Positions 28,371 to 38,022 of a stretch of 64,000 nucleotides of DNA are shown here, in pieces. Origin of the DNA: Lysinibacillus agricola (GTDB taxonomy: Bacteria > Bacillota > Bacilli > Bacillales_A > Planococcaceae); the NCBI RefSeq assembly GCF_016638705.1, contig NZ_CP067341.1, forward strand, positions 3,599,501-3,663,500, written 5' to 3'. Under the pieces are notes generated by a model, which saw only the letters and a list, made by a program, of their open reading frames with translations, was not told the DNA's origin and did no database searches. Position 1 is the first letter of the stretch; each line of letters begins with the position of its first letter. Made by a program: the position numbers and the translations under genes.

Positions 28371-28430
28371 CTCTTATAAATAGTTAGATATTTGTATATT
28401 TACACTACCATTTTCAGCATAAAAGCACAA

Positions 28431-28463
28431 GAAAAAACACGGCTCTGTAGACGAGCACGTGTT
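28431..28463 (-). terminator. Terminator of tlyA
   Basis: AACACGTGCTC pairs with GAGCCGTGTT and is followed by TTTTTTC. The tlyA stop codon overlaps the upstream arm. Confidence 0.8.
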
Positions 28464-29280
28464 ATTTTAGTGTACTATGCGCTTCTTCAACGAGTGCATT
28501 AAAAGCTGTATATGCAGGAATTTCTTCATCATCAAAAGGATTCACTAAATGGAATAAAAATTCAATATTTCCTTCGCCTCCTGTAATTGGAGAAAACGAA
28601 GCATCCTTAACGACAAAGCCAACCTTTGTCGCCATTGCAGCTGTTTTTTCTAGAACTTCTAGATGTACTTTTTTATCACGAACAATGCCTTTTTTACCAA
28701 CATTCTCTTTACCAGCTTCAAACTGAGGCTTTACTAGCGCCATCACATCGCCGCCTGGCATTAACAGTGTTTTTAAGACAGGTAAAATAAGCGATAACGA
28801 AATAAAGCTAACATCAATTGTTGCGAAGTCTGGTAAGCCCTCTGTTAAATCTGCCGCTGTCGTATAACGGAAATTTGTTTTTTCCATCACCGTTACACGT
28901 TCATCAGAGCGGATTTTCCACGCTAGTTGGTTGGAGCCAACATCCAATGCATAGCAATGTCTTGCACCATGCTGTAATGCACAATCCGTAAAGCCCCCTG
29001 TAGAGGAGCCAATGTCAAGCATTAGCTTCCCTTCTACAGACATATCAAAAATTTGTAGTGCTTTCTCTAGCTTCAAGCCACCACGACTTACATATTTTAA
29101 ATCAGAGCCTTTTACTTGCAGTGGTGCATCTATAGCTATTTTTTCCCCCGCCTTATCGATGCGAGTTTCATTAGAAAAAACTAGCCCTGCCATAATAGAG
29201 CGCTTTGCTTTTTCTCGCGTTTCACATAGCCCACGTTCTACAAGTAAAATGTCTACACGTTCTTTTGGTTGTTTTGTCAT
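28462..29280 (-). CDS. tlyA: TlyA family rRNA (cytidine-2'-O)-methyltransferase (YqxC)
   Basis: A 272-residue protein: an N-terminal S4 RNA-binding domain (RVDILLVERGLCETREKAKR) and an FtsJ-type SAM methyltransferase domain with DIGSSTGGFTDCALQ and LVKPQFEAGKE. TlyA proteins methylate rRNA at cytidines (known in Mycobacterium); the Bacillus YqxC target is not settled. The start overlaps the dxs stop (TAATG). Confidence 0.9.
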   Translation of the reverse strand: MTKQPKERVDILLVERGLCETREKAKRSIMAGLVFSNETRIDKAGEKIAIDAPLQVKGSDLKYVSRGGLKLEKALQIFDMSVEGKLMLDIGSSTGGFTDCALQHGARHCYALDVGSNQLAWKIRSDERVTVMEKTNFRYTTAADLTEGLPDFATIDVSFISLSLILPVLKTLLMPGGDVMALVKPQFEAGKENVGKKGIVRDKKVHLEVLEKTAAMATKVGFVVKDASFSPITGGEGNIEFLFHLVNPFDDEEIPAYTAFNALVEEAHSTLK

Positions 29281-31214
29281 TATTTATTCAAACCTACTTG
29301 CTGTTTTTGTTGAAGTAACACGTGCATACGTGCCACTGTATCCTCAGCTGTCATATGGATTTCAGCGAGTAGCTGATCTACATTTCCATGCTCAATAAAT
29401 TGATCTGGGATACCCATACGATCAATCAGTGCACTTAAATAACCATGGTCATGGGCAAACTCTAGTACCCCACTACCAAAGCCACCTTGTAGAACTGCCT
29501 CTTCAATCGTTAATATTGGTTTACGATTTGATAATATACGGTGCAGCATATCCTCATCCATTGGTTTAATGAAACGAGCATTGACTACTTCTATCTCTAC
29601 ACCTTGCTGGGCTAGAATACTGGCTGCTTCCATTGCCATTGGAATCGTCGTACCAAAGGTTAAGATCGTAGCATCCTTACCTTCACGTAATACTTCCCAA
29701 CTTCCAATTGGTAAAGTCTTAAGTTCATCGTCTAACGGAACGCCTATACCATTACCTCGTGGATAACGCAACGCAATTGGGCCACCATCATATTCAATGG
29801 CTGTTTTCACCATATGTTGACCTTCATTTTCATCCTTTGGCATCATAATTGTCATATTTGGTATATGACGAAGGAAAGCAATATCAAATACACCTTGATG
29901 TGTTTCACCGTCTGCGCCAACTAAGCCTGCACGGTCAATCCCAATGAAGACATTCAAGTTTGGACGAGCGATATCATGCAGTACTTGGTCATAGGCACGT
30001 TGAAGGAACGTTGAATAAATGGCTAAAAACGGCTTCATATTTTGTGTTGCTAGGCCTGCCGCCATCGTAGCTGCATGTTGCTCAGCAATCCCCACATCAA
30101 AGAAGCGATTTGGGAAATCCTTTTGGATACCTTGTAATTTCGAGCCTACTGGCATTGCAGGAGTTATAGTGACAATTCGTTTATCCTCATGAGCAATTTT
30201 GCGGACAGTCTCAGCAATCAAACTACTCCAAGCTGGACCTTTCGCTTCGGACTTTACAAAGGCACCGTTTTCAATTTTATAAGGACCTGTCCCATGCCAA
30301 TTACCGATTGTATCATCCTCAGCAGGTTTATAACCTTTGCCTTTTTTCGTAATAACATGAACGAGTACTGGGCCATTTACTTTTTTAGCTTGTGATAATG
30401 TTGTCTCAAGAGCATCGAAATCATGTCCATCAATCGGTCCAAGATATTTAAAGCCTAGCTCTTCAAAGAACACACCTGATACCACTAAATATTTTAAGCT
30501 GTCTTTTAAGCGCTCAGCAGTTGAAGCAAGCTTACCACCTAGCACAGGAATCTTATTGATGAGAGATTCCACTTCTTCTTTTGCTTTTGAATATTCCTTG
30601 GCTGTACGAAGACGTCCTAGTACGTTGTGTAACGCTCCGACGTTTGGAGCGATTGACATTTCATTATCATTTAAAATGACAATCATATTTGTTTCTGCAT
30701 GGCCTATATGGTTTAATGCCTCAAGTGCCATACCGCCAGTTAACGCTCCATCTCCAATAATTGGTATCACGAAGTTCTTTTCTTTTTTTATATCACGTGC
30801 TGCCGCCATACCCATGGCTGCTGACAAAGATGTCGAGCTATGACCTGTTTCCCACTCATCATGTTCACTCTCCACACGCTTTGGAAAACCACAAAGCCCT
30901 TTGAACTGACGTAATGTGTCAAATTGACTCGCACGACCTGTCAAAATTTTGTGCACGTAAGCTTGGTGGCCAACATCCCATAAAAACTTATCTTGTGGAC
31001 TGTCAAACACTTTATGGAGCATGATCGTTAGCTCCACAACACCTAGGTTCGGTCCGATATGACCACCTGTGACAGAACATTTTTCAATTAAGAAAGTACG
31101 AATTTCTTGTGCAAGTTGCTCAAGATCCTTCTTATCTAAGTTTTTTAAAAAGGATGGACTAGTTATCTTATTTAAATCCACCTTTCTCACACACCTTTTC
31201 AATAAATTATTCAC
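29280..31214 (-). CDS. dxs: 1-deoxy-D-xylulose-5-phosphate synthase
   Basis: A 644-residue thiamine enzyme: ThDP motif [17 protein letters not shown], the central [18 protein letters not shown] motif and a transketolase C-terminal domain. It makes DXP from pyruvate and glyceraldehyde-3-phosphate for the MEP isoprenoid pathway. Homology begins at about residue 14 ([10 protein letters not shown]). The true start may therefore be the GTG at 31181 rather than the GTG at 31214. Confidence 0.97.
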   Translation of the reverse strand: MNNLLKRCVRKVDLNKITSPSFLKNLDKKDLEQLAQEIRTFLIEKCSVTGGHIGPNLGVVELTIMLHKVFDSPQDKFLWDVGHQAYVHKILTGRASQFDTLRQFKGLCGFPKRVESEHDEWETGHSSTSLSAAMGMAAARDIKKEKNFVIPIIGDGALTGGMALEALNHIGHAETNMIVILNDNEMSIAPNVGALHNVLGRLRTAKEYSKAKEEVESLINKIPVLGGKLASTAERLKDSLKYLVVSGVFFEELGFKYLGPIDGHDFDALETTLSQAKKVNGPVLVHVITKKGKGYKPAEDDTIGNWHGTGPYKIENGAFVKSEAKGPAWSSLIAETVRKIAHEDKRIVTITPAMPVGSKLQGIQKDFPNRFFDVGIAEQHAATMAAGLATQNMKPFLAIYSTFLQRAYDQVLHDIARPNLNVFIGIDRAGLVGADGETHQGVFDIAFLRHIPNMTIMMPKDENEGQHMVKTAIEYDGGPIALRYPRGNGIGVPLDDELKTLPIGSWEVLREGKDATILTFGTTIPMAMEAASILAQQGVEIEVVNARFIKPMDEDMLHRILSNRKPILTIEEAVLQGGFGSGVLEFAHDHGYLSALIDRMGIPDQFIEHGNVDQLLAEIHMTAEDTVARMHVLLQQKQQVGLNK

Positions 31215-31345
31215 CGTAATTGTGTTTCCACCATTATAACAGTGTTATCAATATGCTAAAAGTACGAACACTTTATTGTTTGCACATCGGCAAACGCCCT
31301 CACCTATTCTAGCATATTCTTTGCCTTTAACGCCTTGTTTTTCTC

Positions 31346-32227
31346 CTAGTTTTTACGATGAACAATATAGGCTGCAAACTCACGTAATAAGCTGACATTT
31401 ACTTGCAATTTATCTAGTGCGTTAATGGCATGCTGATAATGCTCAGCTAGCTTTTCTTTTGCCCCATTTAAAGTTAACAGGGCTGGGTATGTGCTTTTAT
31501 CACTCGCTACATCCTTACCTGCAGTTTTGCCCAGTTCTTCTGTAGTTCCCTCAATATCTAAAATATCGTCTTGAATTTGGAAGGCAAGGCCGATATGATG
31601 CGCATATTCCTTTAAAGTTGCGCGATCCTCTTGTGTTACATCAGCTAATACGGCTCCCGCTTCAATACTAAATCGTAATAAAGCGCCCGTTTTATTGACA
31701 TGGACATGCTCAAGTTCAGCTAAGTTTAGCTGACGTTGCTCACCTTCCATATCGAGTACTTGACCACCAACCATACCTTCTGCACCGGCTGCTTCACTTA
31801 AAAGATTGACAAGCTCAATGCGTTTTTCCGCTGACACATCCATGCGTGCTAAAATGCCAAACGCAAGTGTATTTAATGCATCTCCTGCAAGTGTCGCTAA
31901 TGCCTCGCCATATACTTTATGATTTGTCGGCTTACCTCTACGGAAATCATCATTATCCATGCTTGGTAAATCATCATGGATTAACGAGTACGTATGGATG
32001 ATTTCAATGACTGATCCTACAGTTAAACCATCCTTCAAATTCTTATTGTATAGCTCGAGTACGGCCAATACGAAAAGAGGACGAATACGTTTACCTCCAG
32101 CTTTTAATGAATAAAGCATCGATTCTTTTAAATCGGCTGGCGCATCAATTTTCTCAACAAGTGCAAACATTTCAGCTTCAACTTGTGGTATGTTGCTTTC
32201 AATAAAATGTTTTAATTGCTCGTTCAT
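31346..32227 (-). CDS. ispA: Polyprenyl (farnesyl/geranyl) diphosphate synthase
   Basis: A 293-residue trans-prenyltransferase with both aspartate-rich motifs: LIHDDLPSMDNDDFRRG and FQIQDDILDIEG. It condenses IPP onto DMAPP/GPP to make FPP. It is translated right after xseB, in the usual xseA-xseB-ispA-dxs order. Confidence 0.96.
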   Translation of the reverse strand: MNEQLKHFIESNIPQVEAEMFALVEKIDAPADLKESMLYSLKAGGKRIRPLFVLAVLELYNKNLKDGLTVGSVIEIIHTYSLIHDDLPSMDNDDFRRGKPTNHKVYGEALATLAGDALNTLAFGILARMDVSAEKRIELVNLLSEAAGAEGMVGGQVLDMEGEQRQLNLAELEHVHVNKTGALLRFSIEAGAVLADVTQEDRATLKEYAHHIGLAFQIQDDILDIEGTTEELGKTAGKDVASDKSTYPALLTLNGAKEKLAEHYQHAINALDKLQVNVSLLREFAAYIVHRKN

Positions 32228-32230
32228 TTT

Positions 32231-32464
32231 TTAATTCTCTCCCTTTAGTGGATCAAATGCTGTAGTCTCTCCTGTCTCTTGGACAATTGAAATTAACTGC
32301 TCTTCAGCATGTTGCAACTTACTATGGCAAAATTGTGATAGCTCCATTCCTTGCTTATATAGATCAATCGCATTTTCTAGCGGCACATCACCTTGCTCTA
32401 GCTGGCGGACAATTTCCTCAAGTGCCGTCATTGCTTCTGCGAAAGTTTGTTGTTTCTCTGCCAC
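32231..32464 (-). CDS. xseB: Exodeoxyribonuclease VII small subunit
   Basis: A 77-residue helical protein with the family core TFAEAMTALEEIVRQLEQGD and PLENAIDLYKQGMELS. It lies 2 bp after the xseA stop, giving coupled translation with the large subunit. Confidence 0.95.
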   Translation of the reverse strand: MAEKQQTFAEAMTALEEIVRQLEQGDVPLENAIDLYKQGMELSQFCHSKLQHAEEQLISIVQETGETTAFDPLKGEN

Positions 32465-32466
32465 AA

Positions 32467-33819
32467 TTATTCCCCCTCATTTTTCGGCAAGATCTTTTTC
32501 ACATCAGCAATAACCTTTCCATCATGGAAGGAAAGTGTTAATTGATCATGCGGTTTTACATCAGCTGATGATTTTAACATTTGATTATCTTTATAAGCTA
32601 CCGTGAAGCCCCTTGTTAAAATGGCTAATGGATTCAATGCTTCTAAAGTTCTGACAGTTGCCTCAAATTGTTGTTTTTGCTTCGTTACATAATGCGTTGC
32701 AGCACGAGTTAATTGTTGGACGTTAGTTTCTAGCTCTCGTTGATGGAAAGCTAATGCCTTTTTCGGCGAGTGCTGTTCTACCGCACTATGTAATTGTTGA
32801 AACTGCGCTGTTTTCTTCATCAAATCGACTTGCATTGCTTTTTGTAATCCCGATTCAAGTTGTGCTAGCCTTTCCGTAAATGGTCGATATAGGCGTTCTG
32901 GCATTGACAACGGATAAGATTGTTGGAGCTTATTTAGACGCTGACGTTCTGCCATAAGTTGCGCTCTTACGATTTGATGCAGTTGTGATTTTTGTGTAAG
33001 CACCCGTTGAAATAAATCTTGTTGATCCGGTACAGCCATTTCAGCAGCTGCTGTTGGTGTCGGTGCGCGCAAATCAGCTACATAATCCGCTATAGTCGTA
33101 TCGGTTTCATGACCCACTGCACTAATAATTGGGATGCGACTTTCAAAAATTGCTCGTGCGACAACTTCCTCGTTAAATGCCCATAAATCCTCAATCGATC
33201 CACCGCCTCGCCCAACAATCAGCACATCGCAATTCGCTTCGATATTTGCTCGCTCAATATTGTGAACAATGTTTGGCGCTGCTTGTGCTCCCTGTACAAG
33301 GGTTGGATAAATAAAAACTTCAGCAAGTGGATAGCGTCTCTTTAATGTTGTACAGATATCTCGAATGGCGGCACCTGTTGTCGACGTTAAAACACCGATT
33401 TTTTCTGGAAACCTCGGAATTGGTTGTTTCCATTCAGGTTTAAAAAGTCCTTCTTTTTGTAACTGTTCTTTCAACTGGTTAAAGGCAACAAACAAGCTAC
33501 CAATCCCATCTGGCTGCATTTCCTGTACATATAATTGATATGTACCATAGCTTTCGTAAACGTTTACATCTCCACGGATAAAAACTTGCATACCTTCCTT
33601 GGGTTCAAACGCTAATTTTGATGCTGCCGTTTTAAACATTGTAGCCGCAATTCGTGCTCCATCGTCCTTTAATGTAAAGTAAATATGCCCTGATTGATGT
33701 ATCTTGACGTTGGATAGCTCTCCCTTTACATAGACTTCACGTAAATGCGGGTCGGCATCAAATTTTCGTTTAATATATTTCGTTAATGCTTTTACAGTTA
33801 AATAAGAAGCAGATGACAT
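32467..33819 (-). CDS. xseA: Exodeoxyribonuclease VII large subunit
   Basis: A 450-residue protein: an N-terminal OB domain (VYVKGELSNVKIHQSGHIYF), a catalytic core with GVLTSTTGAAIRDI and VGHETDTTIADYVADLRAPT, and a long C-terminal coiled coil. It degrades single-stranded DNA together with XseB. Upstream lies a 480-bp gap before uppP that is not present in B. subtilis. Confidence 0.96.
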   Translation of the reverse strand: MSSASYLTVKALTKYIKRKFDADPHLREVYVKGELSNVKIHQSGHIYFTLKDDGARIAATMFKTAASKLAFEPKEGMQVFIRGDVNVYESYGTYQLYVQEMQPDGIGSLFVAFNQLKEQLQKEGLFKPEWKQPIPRFPEKIGVLTSTTGAAIRDICTTLKRRYPLAEVFIYPTLVQGAQAAPNIVHNIERANIEANCDVLIVGRGGGSIEDLWAFNEEVVARAIFESRIPIISAVGHETDTTIADYVADLRAPTPTAAAEMAVPDQQDLFQRVLTQKSQLHQIVRAQLMAERQRLNKLQQSYPLSMPERLYRPFTERLAQLESGLQKAMQVDLMKKTAQFQQLHSAVEQHSPKKALAFHQRELETNVQQLTRAATHYVTKQKQQFEATVRTLEALNPLAILTRGFTVAYKDNQMLKSSADVKPHDQLTLSFHDGKVIADVKKILPKNEGE

Positions 33820-34027
33820 TTTTTCGGCTCCTTTACTAAAATCAAGTTTTTCAAAAAACTACAACTATCATAACATTTTTTATTGCACCTGACGTGCCAA
33901 ATTGCAGTTTCGCTATAAAAAACGACTGTCTTTCATACAATTGAAAATCTTACTATAACATAACTTTTGAATAGTGAGCTGAATAAATTCCTTTAAATTA
34001 ATATGAATTCATTGAAGTAACAAAGCA

Positions 34028-34060
34028 AAGCCTCATAACTAATTATAGTTATAAGGCTTT
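34028..34060 (-). terminator. Hairpin, first of two near-identical copies
   Basis: AAAGCCTCATAACTA/TAGTTATAAGGCTTT. Its sequence and 5' flank closely resemble the hairpin at 34263, which suggests that the terminator was duplicated around the palindromic repeat at 34116-34195. Confidence 0.6.
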
Positions 34061-34115
34061 AATAGAGTTAAAAAAATGATTATGGAAATCTTTATGAATA
34101 TAGTGGGTACTTAAT

Positions 34116-34195
34116 GAGGGTGATTTCCATTCCAGGCTACTCGCTTTCGCACGGACAAAAACAAAGCGCTCAGTCGGAACGGAAATCACCCCCTC
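34116..34195. repeat. 80-bp palindromic-ended repeat
   Basis: The ends GAGGGTGATTTCC and GGAAATCACCCCCTC are inverted copies. Inside are GGCTACTCGCTTTCGCACGG and CAGTCGGAACGG, modules shared with the repeats near 1910, 59970, 60320 and 62400. It sits between the two copies of a terminator-like hairpin. Confidence 0.65.
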
Positions 34196-34262
34196 GTTTT
34201 GCCGAAGAGCTATACTTATATATCCTTTAATTTCATTGAATTAATATTTGTTCAATAACAAG

Positions 34263-34298
34263 AAAGCCTCACAACTAATTATAGTTATGAGACCTTTT
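34263..34298 (-). terminator. Terminator of uppP
   Basis: AAAGCCTCACAACTA/TAGTTATGAGACCTTTT directly after the uppP stop codon. Confidence 0.7.
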
Positions 34299-34300
34299 AA

Positions 34301-35116
34301 TTAATAAAATATTAATAAGAGCGTACCTACTAAAAAACAATAATATGTAAAGTAGCTAAGCTTGCCACTTTTCATTATCCCCATAAACCAACGCATTGCA
34401 AAATAAGTCATAAACAATGTCGCAATAAATGTAGCTGCGTAAGGAACTGCTAATGCACCTTTATTTGGCTCGTTTAAAAAATCTGTAATCCCAAGGACAA
34501 CCCCACCGAGACTTACAGGAATATAAAGCATGAAGGAAAATCGCAGAGCGGTTTCCTGCTTCATTCCAACTGCAATGGCTGAAATAATTGTTGCTCCTGA
34601 ACGGCTAATGCCAGGCGTTAGCGCTACAGCTTGACCAAGACCTACGATGATAGCATCTTTTGTAGTCAAATCTGCATCCTTTTTCGTACCACGCATATTG
34701 CGAATTAGCCATAAGGCAATACCTGTCACAAATAGCATAAGTGCAATCGTAGTCATACTAACATTATCCGCAATAACATCGCTTAATAAGACCCCTAAAA
34801 CACCTGCTGGAATAGAACCAATCACAATAAATATAGCAAAACGAAAATCTGCTTTATAGCGACTTTCACGTGTCTTAAGATAAAGGAAAAAGTTTGTGAT
34901 GAGTCGGACAATATCCTTTCGATAAATATAGACAATGGCGAGTAAAGAAGCTGTGTTCGTTAAAATAGCAAAAGTAAAACCTTGCTCACCAAGACCAAGA
35001 ATTTCACTTGCAATCATAACATGTCCACTCGATGATACAGGAATTGGCTCTGTAAACCCTTGTACAAGACCGATAATAACATGTTTGATGATAAGTATAA
35101 AATCTATGTTTTCCAT
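34301..35116 (-). CDS. uppP: Undecaprenyl-diphosphatase (BacA/UppP)
   Basis: A 271-residue, multi-span membrane protein with both BacA motifs: TEPIPVSSSGHVMIASEIL near the N-terminus and TPGISRSGATIISAIAVGMK in the middle. It dephosphorylates undecaprenyl diphosphate to recycle the cell-wall lipid carrier and gives bacitracin tolerance. The enlarged motif starts TEP rather than TEF/TEW. In B. subtilis no bacA-type gene lies between folD and xseA, so this is an insertion into the conserved block. Confidence 0.94.
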   Translation of the reverse strand: MENIDFILIIKHVIIGLVQGFTEPIPVSSSGHVMIASEILGLGEQGFTFAILTNTASLLAIVYIYRKDIVRLITNFFLYLKTRESRYKADFRFAIFIVIGSIPAGVLGVLLSDVIADNVSMTTIALMLFVTGIALWLIRNMRGTKKDADLTTKDAIIVGLGQAVALTPGISRSGATIISAIAVGMKQETALRFSFMLYIPVSLGGVVLGITDFLNEPNKGALAVPYAATFIATLFMTYFAMRWFMGIMKSGKLSYFTYYCFLVGTLLLIFY

Positions 35117-35233
35117 AAAAACCTCCCTATTAGTACGTATGCCCCAAACGTTACATTAGACGTTATGAGCAGCTTAAAAGTTCGCAAAGAATCCCCAGAA
35201 AAAATAAATTTTACGGTTTCAGTAAAATTATCT

Positions 35234-35263
35234 AAAAAACCACCTCAATAAATATTGAGATGG
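35234..35263 (-). terminator. Terminator of the nusB-folD operon
   Basis: CCATCTCAAT/ATTGAGGTGG with TTTTTT following on the minus strand. Confidence 0.88.
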
Positions 35264-35291
35264 CTTCTAGCTAACGAAAGAGTCATTCAAA

Positions 35292-36158
35292 TTATAGCTT
35301 AACTTTATTCGCAAGCTTATTTTCTGCTGCTTGAACTGTATTGAAAAGTAACATAGTAATTGTCATGGGTCCTACACCGCCTGGTACAGGTGTAATATGA
35401 GACGCAATACCATCGACCTCACTAAAGTTTACGTCACCGCAAAGCTTGTTGTTTTCATCACGATTAATTCCGACATCTATAACAACTGCGCCCTCTTTAA
35501 CATGCTCCTTCGTAATAAAGTTTGCACGTCCAACTGCCGCAATTAATATATCCGCTTGTTTTGTGAATGAAGGTAAGTCTGGTGTTTTTGAATGCGTATA
35601 TGTAACGGTTGCATCCTTTTGAAGTAGGAGTTGTCCCATTGGTTTCCCAACGATATGACTACGCCCCACGATGACCGCGTGCTTTCCTGCGATTTCAATT
35701 CCTGAATACTCAAGAAGCTTCATCACGCCAAACGGTGTACACGGTAAAAATGTTTCTTGGCCAAGCATCATTTTCCCAACACTTACTGGTGAGAAGCCAT
35801 CCACGTCTTTTTCAACAGCGATTGTGGCAATAACAGTATCCTCATCAATATGTTTTGGAAGTGGTAATTGTACTAAAATACCATGAATATCTTCACGATT
35901 ATTTAATAATTCAATTTGTGCTAATAATTCTTCCTGTGTAGTTTCTTCCGGTAGTTTAATTAGTTCTGAAAACATACCAATTACTTCACAAGATTTTTGC
36001 TTATTTCTCACATATGTAGCTGAGGCTTGGTTGTCTCCTACTAAAACAACCGCTAAGCCTGGTGTTAAGCCTTGCTCTTTTAAAAGCGTTACTCGCTCTG
36101 CTACAGAATTACGAATTTCTTGACCAATTTCTTTACCATTAATAATTGCACTTGACAT
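35292..36158 (-). CDS. folD: Bifunctional methylenetetrahydrofolate dehydrogenase/cyclohydrolase
   Basis: A 288-residue FolD with the catalytic Tyr/Lys motif in [13 protein letters not shown], the [13 protein letters not shown] block and the NADP-binding [14 protein letters not shown]. It interconverts methylene-, methenyl- and formyl-tetrahydrofolate. It lies 34 bp after nusB in the same direction. Confidence 0.97.
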   Translation of the reverse strand: MSSAIINGKEIGQEIRNSVAERVTLLKEQGLTPGLAVVLVGDNQASATYVRNKQKSCEVIGMFSELIKLPEETTQEELLAQIELLNNREDIHGILVQLPLPKHIDEDTVIATIAVEKDVDGFSPVSVGKMMLGQETFLPCTPFGVMKLLEYSGIEIAGKHAVIVGRSHIVGKPMGQLLLQKDATVTYTHSKTPDLPSFTKQADILIAAVGRANFITKEHVKEGAVVIDVGINRDENNKLCGDVNFSEVDGIASHITPVPGGVGPMTITMLLFNTVQAAENKLANKVKL

Positions 36159-36192
36159 AAACCTTAGTTACTCCTTCCAATTCAACACATTT

Positions 36193-36573
36193 TTATTGTT
36201 CTGTAAATTTAGAAAGTACGCCATTGACAAATTTAGACGAGCTTTCGTCGCCAAATGTCTTGCATAACTCGATCGCTTCATTAAGTACTACTCTTTTTGG
36301 TGTTTCTGGCATGTATAAAAGTTCGTATACAGCTAGACGTAAAACCGTTCTTTCAATTTTGGGTAAACGGGCAAGTGACCACTTTTCAAGATGCTTCTCT
36401 ATAGTAGCATCGATTTCCTCCAAATGTTCAGCTGTTCCAGTAACAATCTTTTCGTAGAAGACATTTGTCGGTTGACCTTTAATATGACCCATTGCTTCTT
36501 CAATTGTTAGATCGGTATTGTCTAGCTGAAACAAAACTTGCAACGCTTTTTCGCGTGCCTCATGTCGTTTCAT
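36193..36573 (-). CDS. nusB: Transcription antitermination factor NusB
   Basis: A 126-residue all-helical protein with REKALQVLFQLD at the start and the family signature LNEAIELCKTFGDESSSKFVNGVLS. It acts in rRNA antitermination with NusE/S10. In B. subtilis it follows yqhY directly; here a 2.7-kb module intervenes. Confidence 0.95.
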   Translation of the reverse strand: MKRHEAREKALQVLFQLDNTDLTIEEAMGHIKGQPTNVFYEKIVTGTAEHLEEIDATIEKHLEKWSLARLPKIERTVLRLAVYELLYMPETPKRVVLNEAIELCKTFGDESSSKFVNGVLSKFTEQ

Positions 36574-36814
36574 GTAAAGCTCTCCTTCTTAAGTGGCATT
36601 AAGGTTTATAATAGCATAAATTCGTATGAGAAACACGAATTCAAGCAAGTTTTCAATAATCTGATACCTTTTTCAAGCAACTTTTTGCTTATTTTAACAC
36701 CCTTCAATCAACTTTATTAAGCTGGATGTCAAAAATGAAAAATCCCCATTATTGTTTAATTGGCAAGAATGCTATAATGAAGGGAATTAAAGAACATTTT
36801 CTGAGGTGTTCATT

Positions 36815-36982
36815 ATGCATTATGAAGTTACATGTATAAGCTGTAAAAGAACATTCAAGTTATATGAAGGAGAGGAACAATACAAGCAATTAAAAGAGCG
36901 TAAATCCCGCCTATTTTACTGTGAGGATTGTAAACATAAGATAAGATTTGATGCCATACGAAACTTCTTTAGCTATTACTAG
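36815..36982 (+). CDS. Small zinc-ribbon protein (DUF2197-like)
   Basis: A 55-residue protein with two Cys pairs, VTCISCKR and FYCEDCKH, separated by a charged helix, forming a likely four-Cys zinc site. It resembles the DUF2197/YlaI type. A TATAAT lies at 36773-36778 and GAGGTG is 9 nt before the ATG. It ends 13 bp before the merR start and may be co-transcribed with it. Role unknown. Confidence 0.7.
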   Translation: MHYEVTCISCKRTFKLYEGEEQYKQLKERKSRLFYCEDCKHKIRFDAIRNFFSYY

Positions 36983-36995
36983 TGGAGGCAATTTT

Positions 36996-37835
36996 ATGAA
37001 AGAACACTATTATACAATTGGTGAGGTAGCCAAGCTATCTAATCTGTCCGTGCAGACATTGCGCTATTATGACCAAATTGATTTATTTAAGCCAGCCTAT
37101 ACCGATACCTTTACAAATTATCGTTATTATAAAGATAATCAGATTTTCTACTTAGATATTATTAAATCACTCAAGTATATTGGTATATCTCTTGAAGATA
37201 TTAATAAAGCACTCGATTTAACTTCGGAAGAATTGCTAGGTTTTTTAGAACAACAGGAGCAACGTATAGTGGAAAAAATTTCACGTTTAAACGAAGTAAA
37301 ATATACTTTGCTTAAAACAAAAAAACAAATACAAGAACAGATTGATATCCCTGTCTTTGGGGAGGTTTATGTTCAAGTCGAAGAAGAAATGCCCATTTTA
37401 CAGGTGACTACTACAGAACTTACTCCTATTTCTAACGCGAATACTTACTATGCAACACTAACGAAAATTATTGAAAATGAAGGAAGTGTCCTAAATAGTC
37501 GTTACGGTTGTATTTATCCACTTGCTCCTTATACAAATGTGAATGAAATTATTTATGATGCTCTTTTTACACCGCTATTAACCGAACGTACATTTCCTCA
37601 GCTTTCACCTAATATAAAGCAAACAATTAAACCTGCAGGTATATATGTTTGTATTGCCTTTACCTATCATCCTGATACATATTTTTCATTTTATGAAAAA
37701 TTGAGAAATTATGTAGAGGCACAACAAGAAACCTTTGAATCGAAAGTTTATGAACTATACATGCCTGCTACATTGACTTTGGAGCTTGAAAAGAAATTTA
37801 TTGTTGAATTAAAAGTAAGACAAAAAACATCCTAG
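36996..37835 (+). CDS. MerR family multidrug-efflux regulator (BmrR/BltR-like)
   Basis: A 279-residue regulator: an N-terminal MerR winged helix (YYTIGEVAKLSNLSVQTLRY), a dimerisation coiled coil (about 80-120) and a C-terminal GyrI-like drug-binding domain. The start is set by GTGGAGG 8 nt before MKEHYY; an open frame extends 16 codons upstream without a site. It lies upstream of an MFS exporter with a classic MerR-type operator between them, so it most likely activates that exporter on binding a drug. Confidence 0.88.
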   Translation: MKEHYYTIGEVAKLSNLSVQTLRYYDQIDLFKPAYTDTFTNYRYYKDNQIFYLDIIKSLKYIGISLEDINKALDLTSEELLGFLEQQEQRIVEKISRLNEVKYTLLKTKKQIQEQIDIPVFGEVYVQVEEEMPILQVTTTELTPISNANTYYATLTKIIENEGSVLNSRYGCIYPLAPYTNVNEIIYDALFTPLLTERTFPQLSPNIKQTIKPAGIYVCIAFTYHPDTYFSFYEKLRNYVEAQQETFESKVYELYMPATLTLELEKKFIVELKVRQKTS

Positions 37836-37927
37836 TCTAGCTGTGCCATTTAATTGCGTCAACTTGTATAACTGCTCACTAATACTTCCACACTTATAAA
37901 AAAACTAAAAAAATTAAAACAAATCTT

Positions 37928-37958
37928 TTGACCCTATAGTTACTATAGGGTTTATTGT
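37928..37958 (+). promoter_or_regulatory. MerR-type promoter/operator of the MFS exporter
   Basis: -35 TTGACC (37928-37933), a 19-bp spacer and -10 TATTGT (37953-37958). The spacer holds the perfect dyad ACCCTATAG-TTA-CTATAGGGT. Over-long 19-bp spacers with a central dyad are the hallmark of MerR-activated promoters. Confidence 0.88.
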
Positions 37959-38022
37959 AATACGTGGAAGTATTCTAGTAGATTTAGATTTCATGTATCG
38001 TGAAAGATTGAAGGAGAACAAT

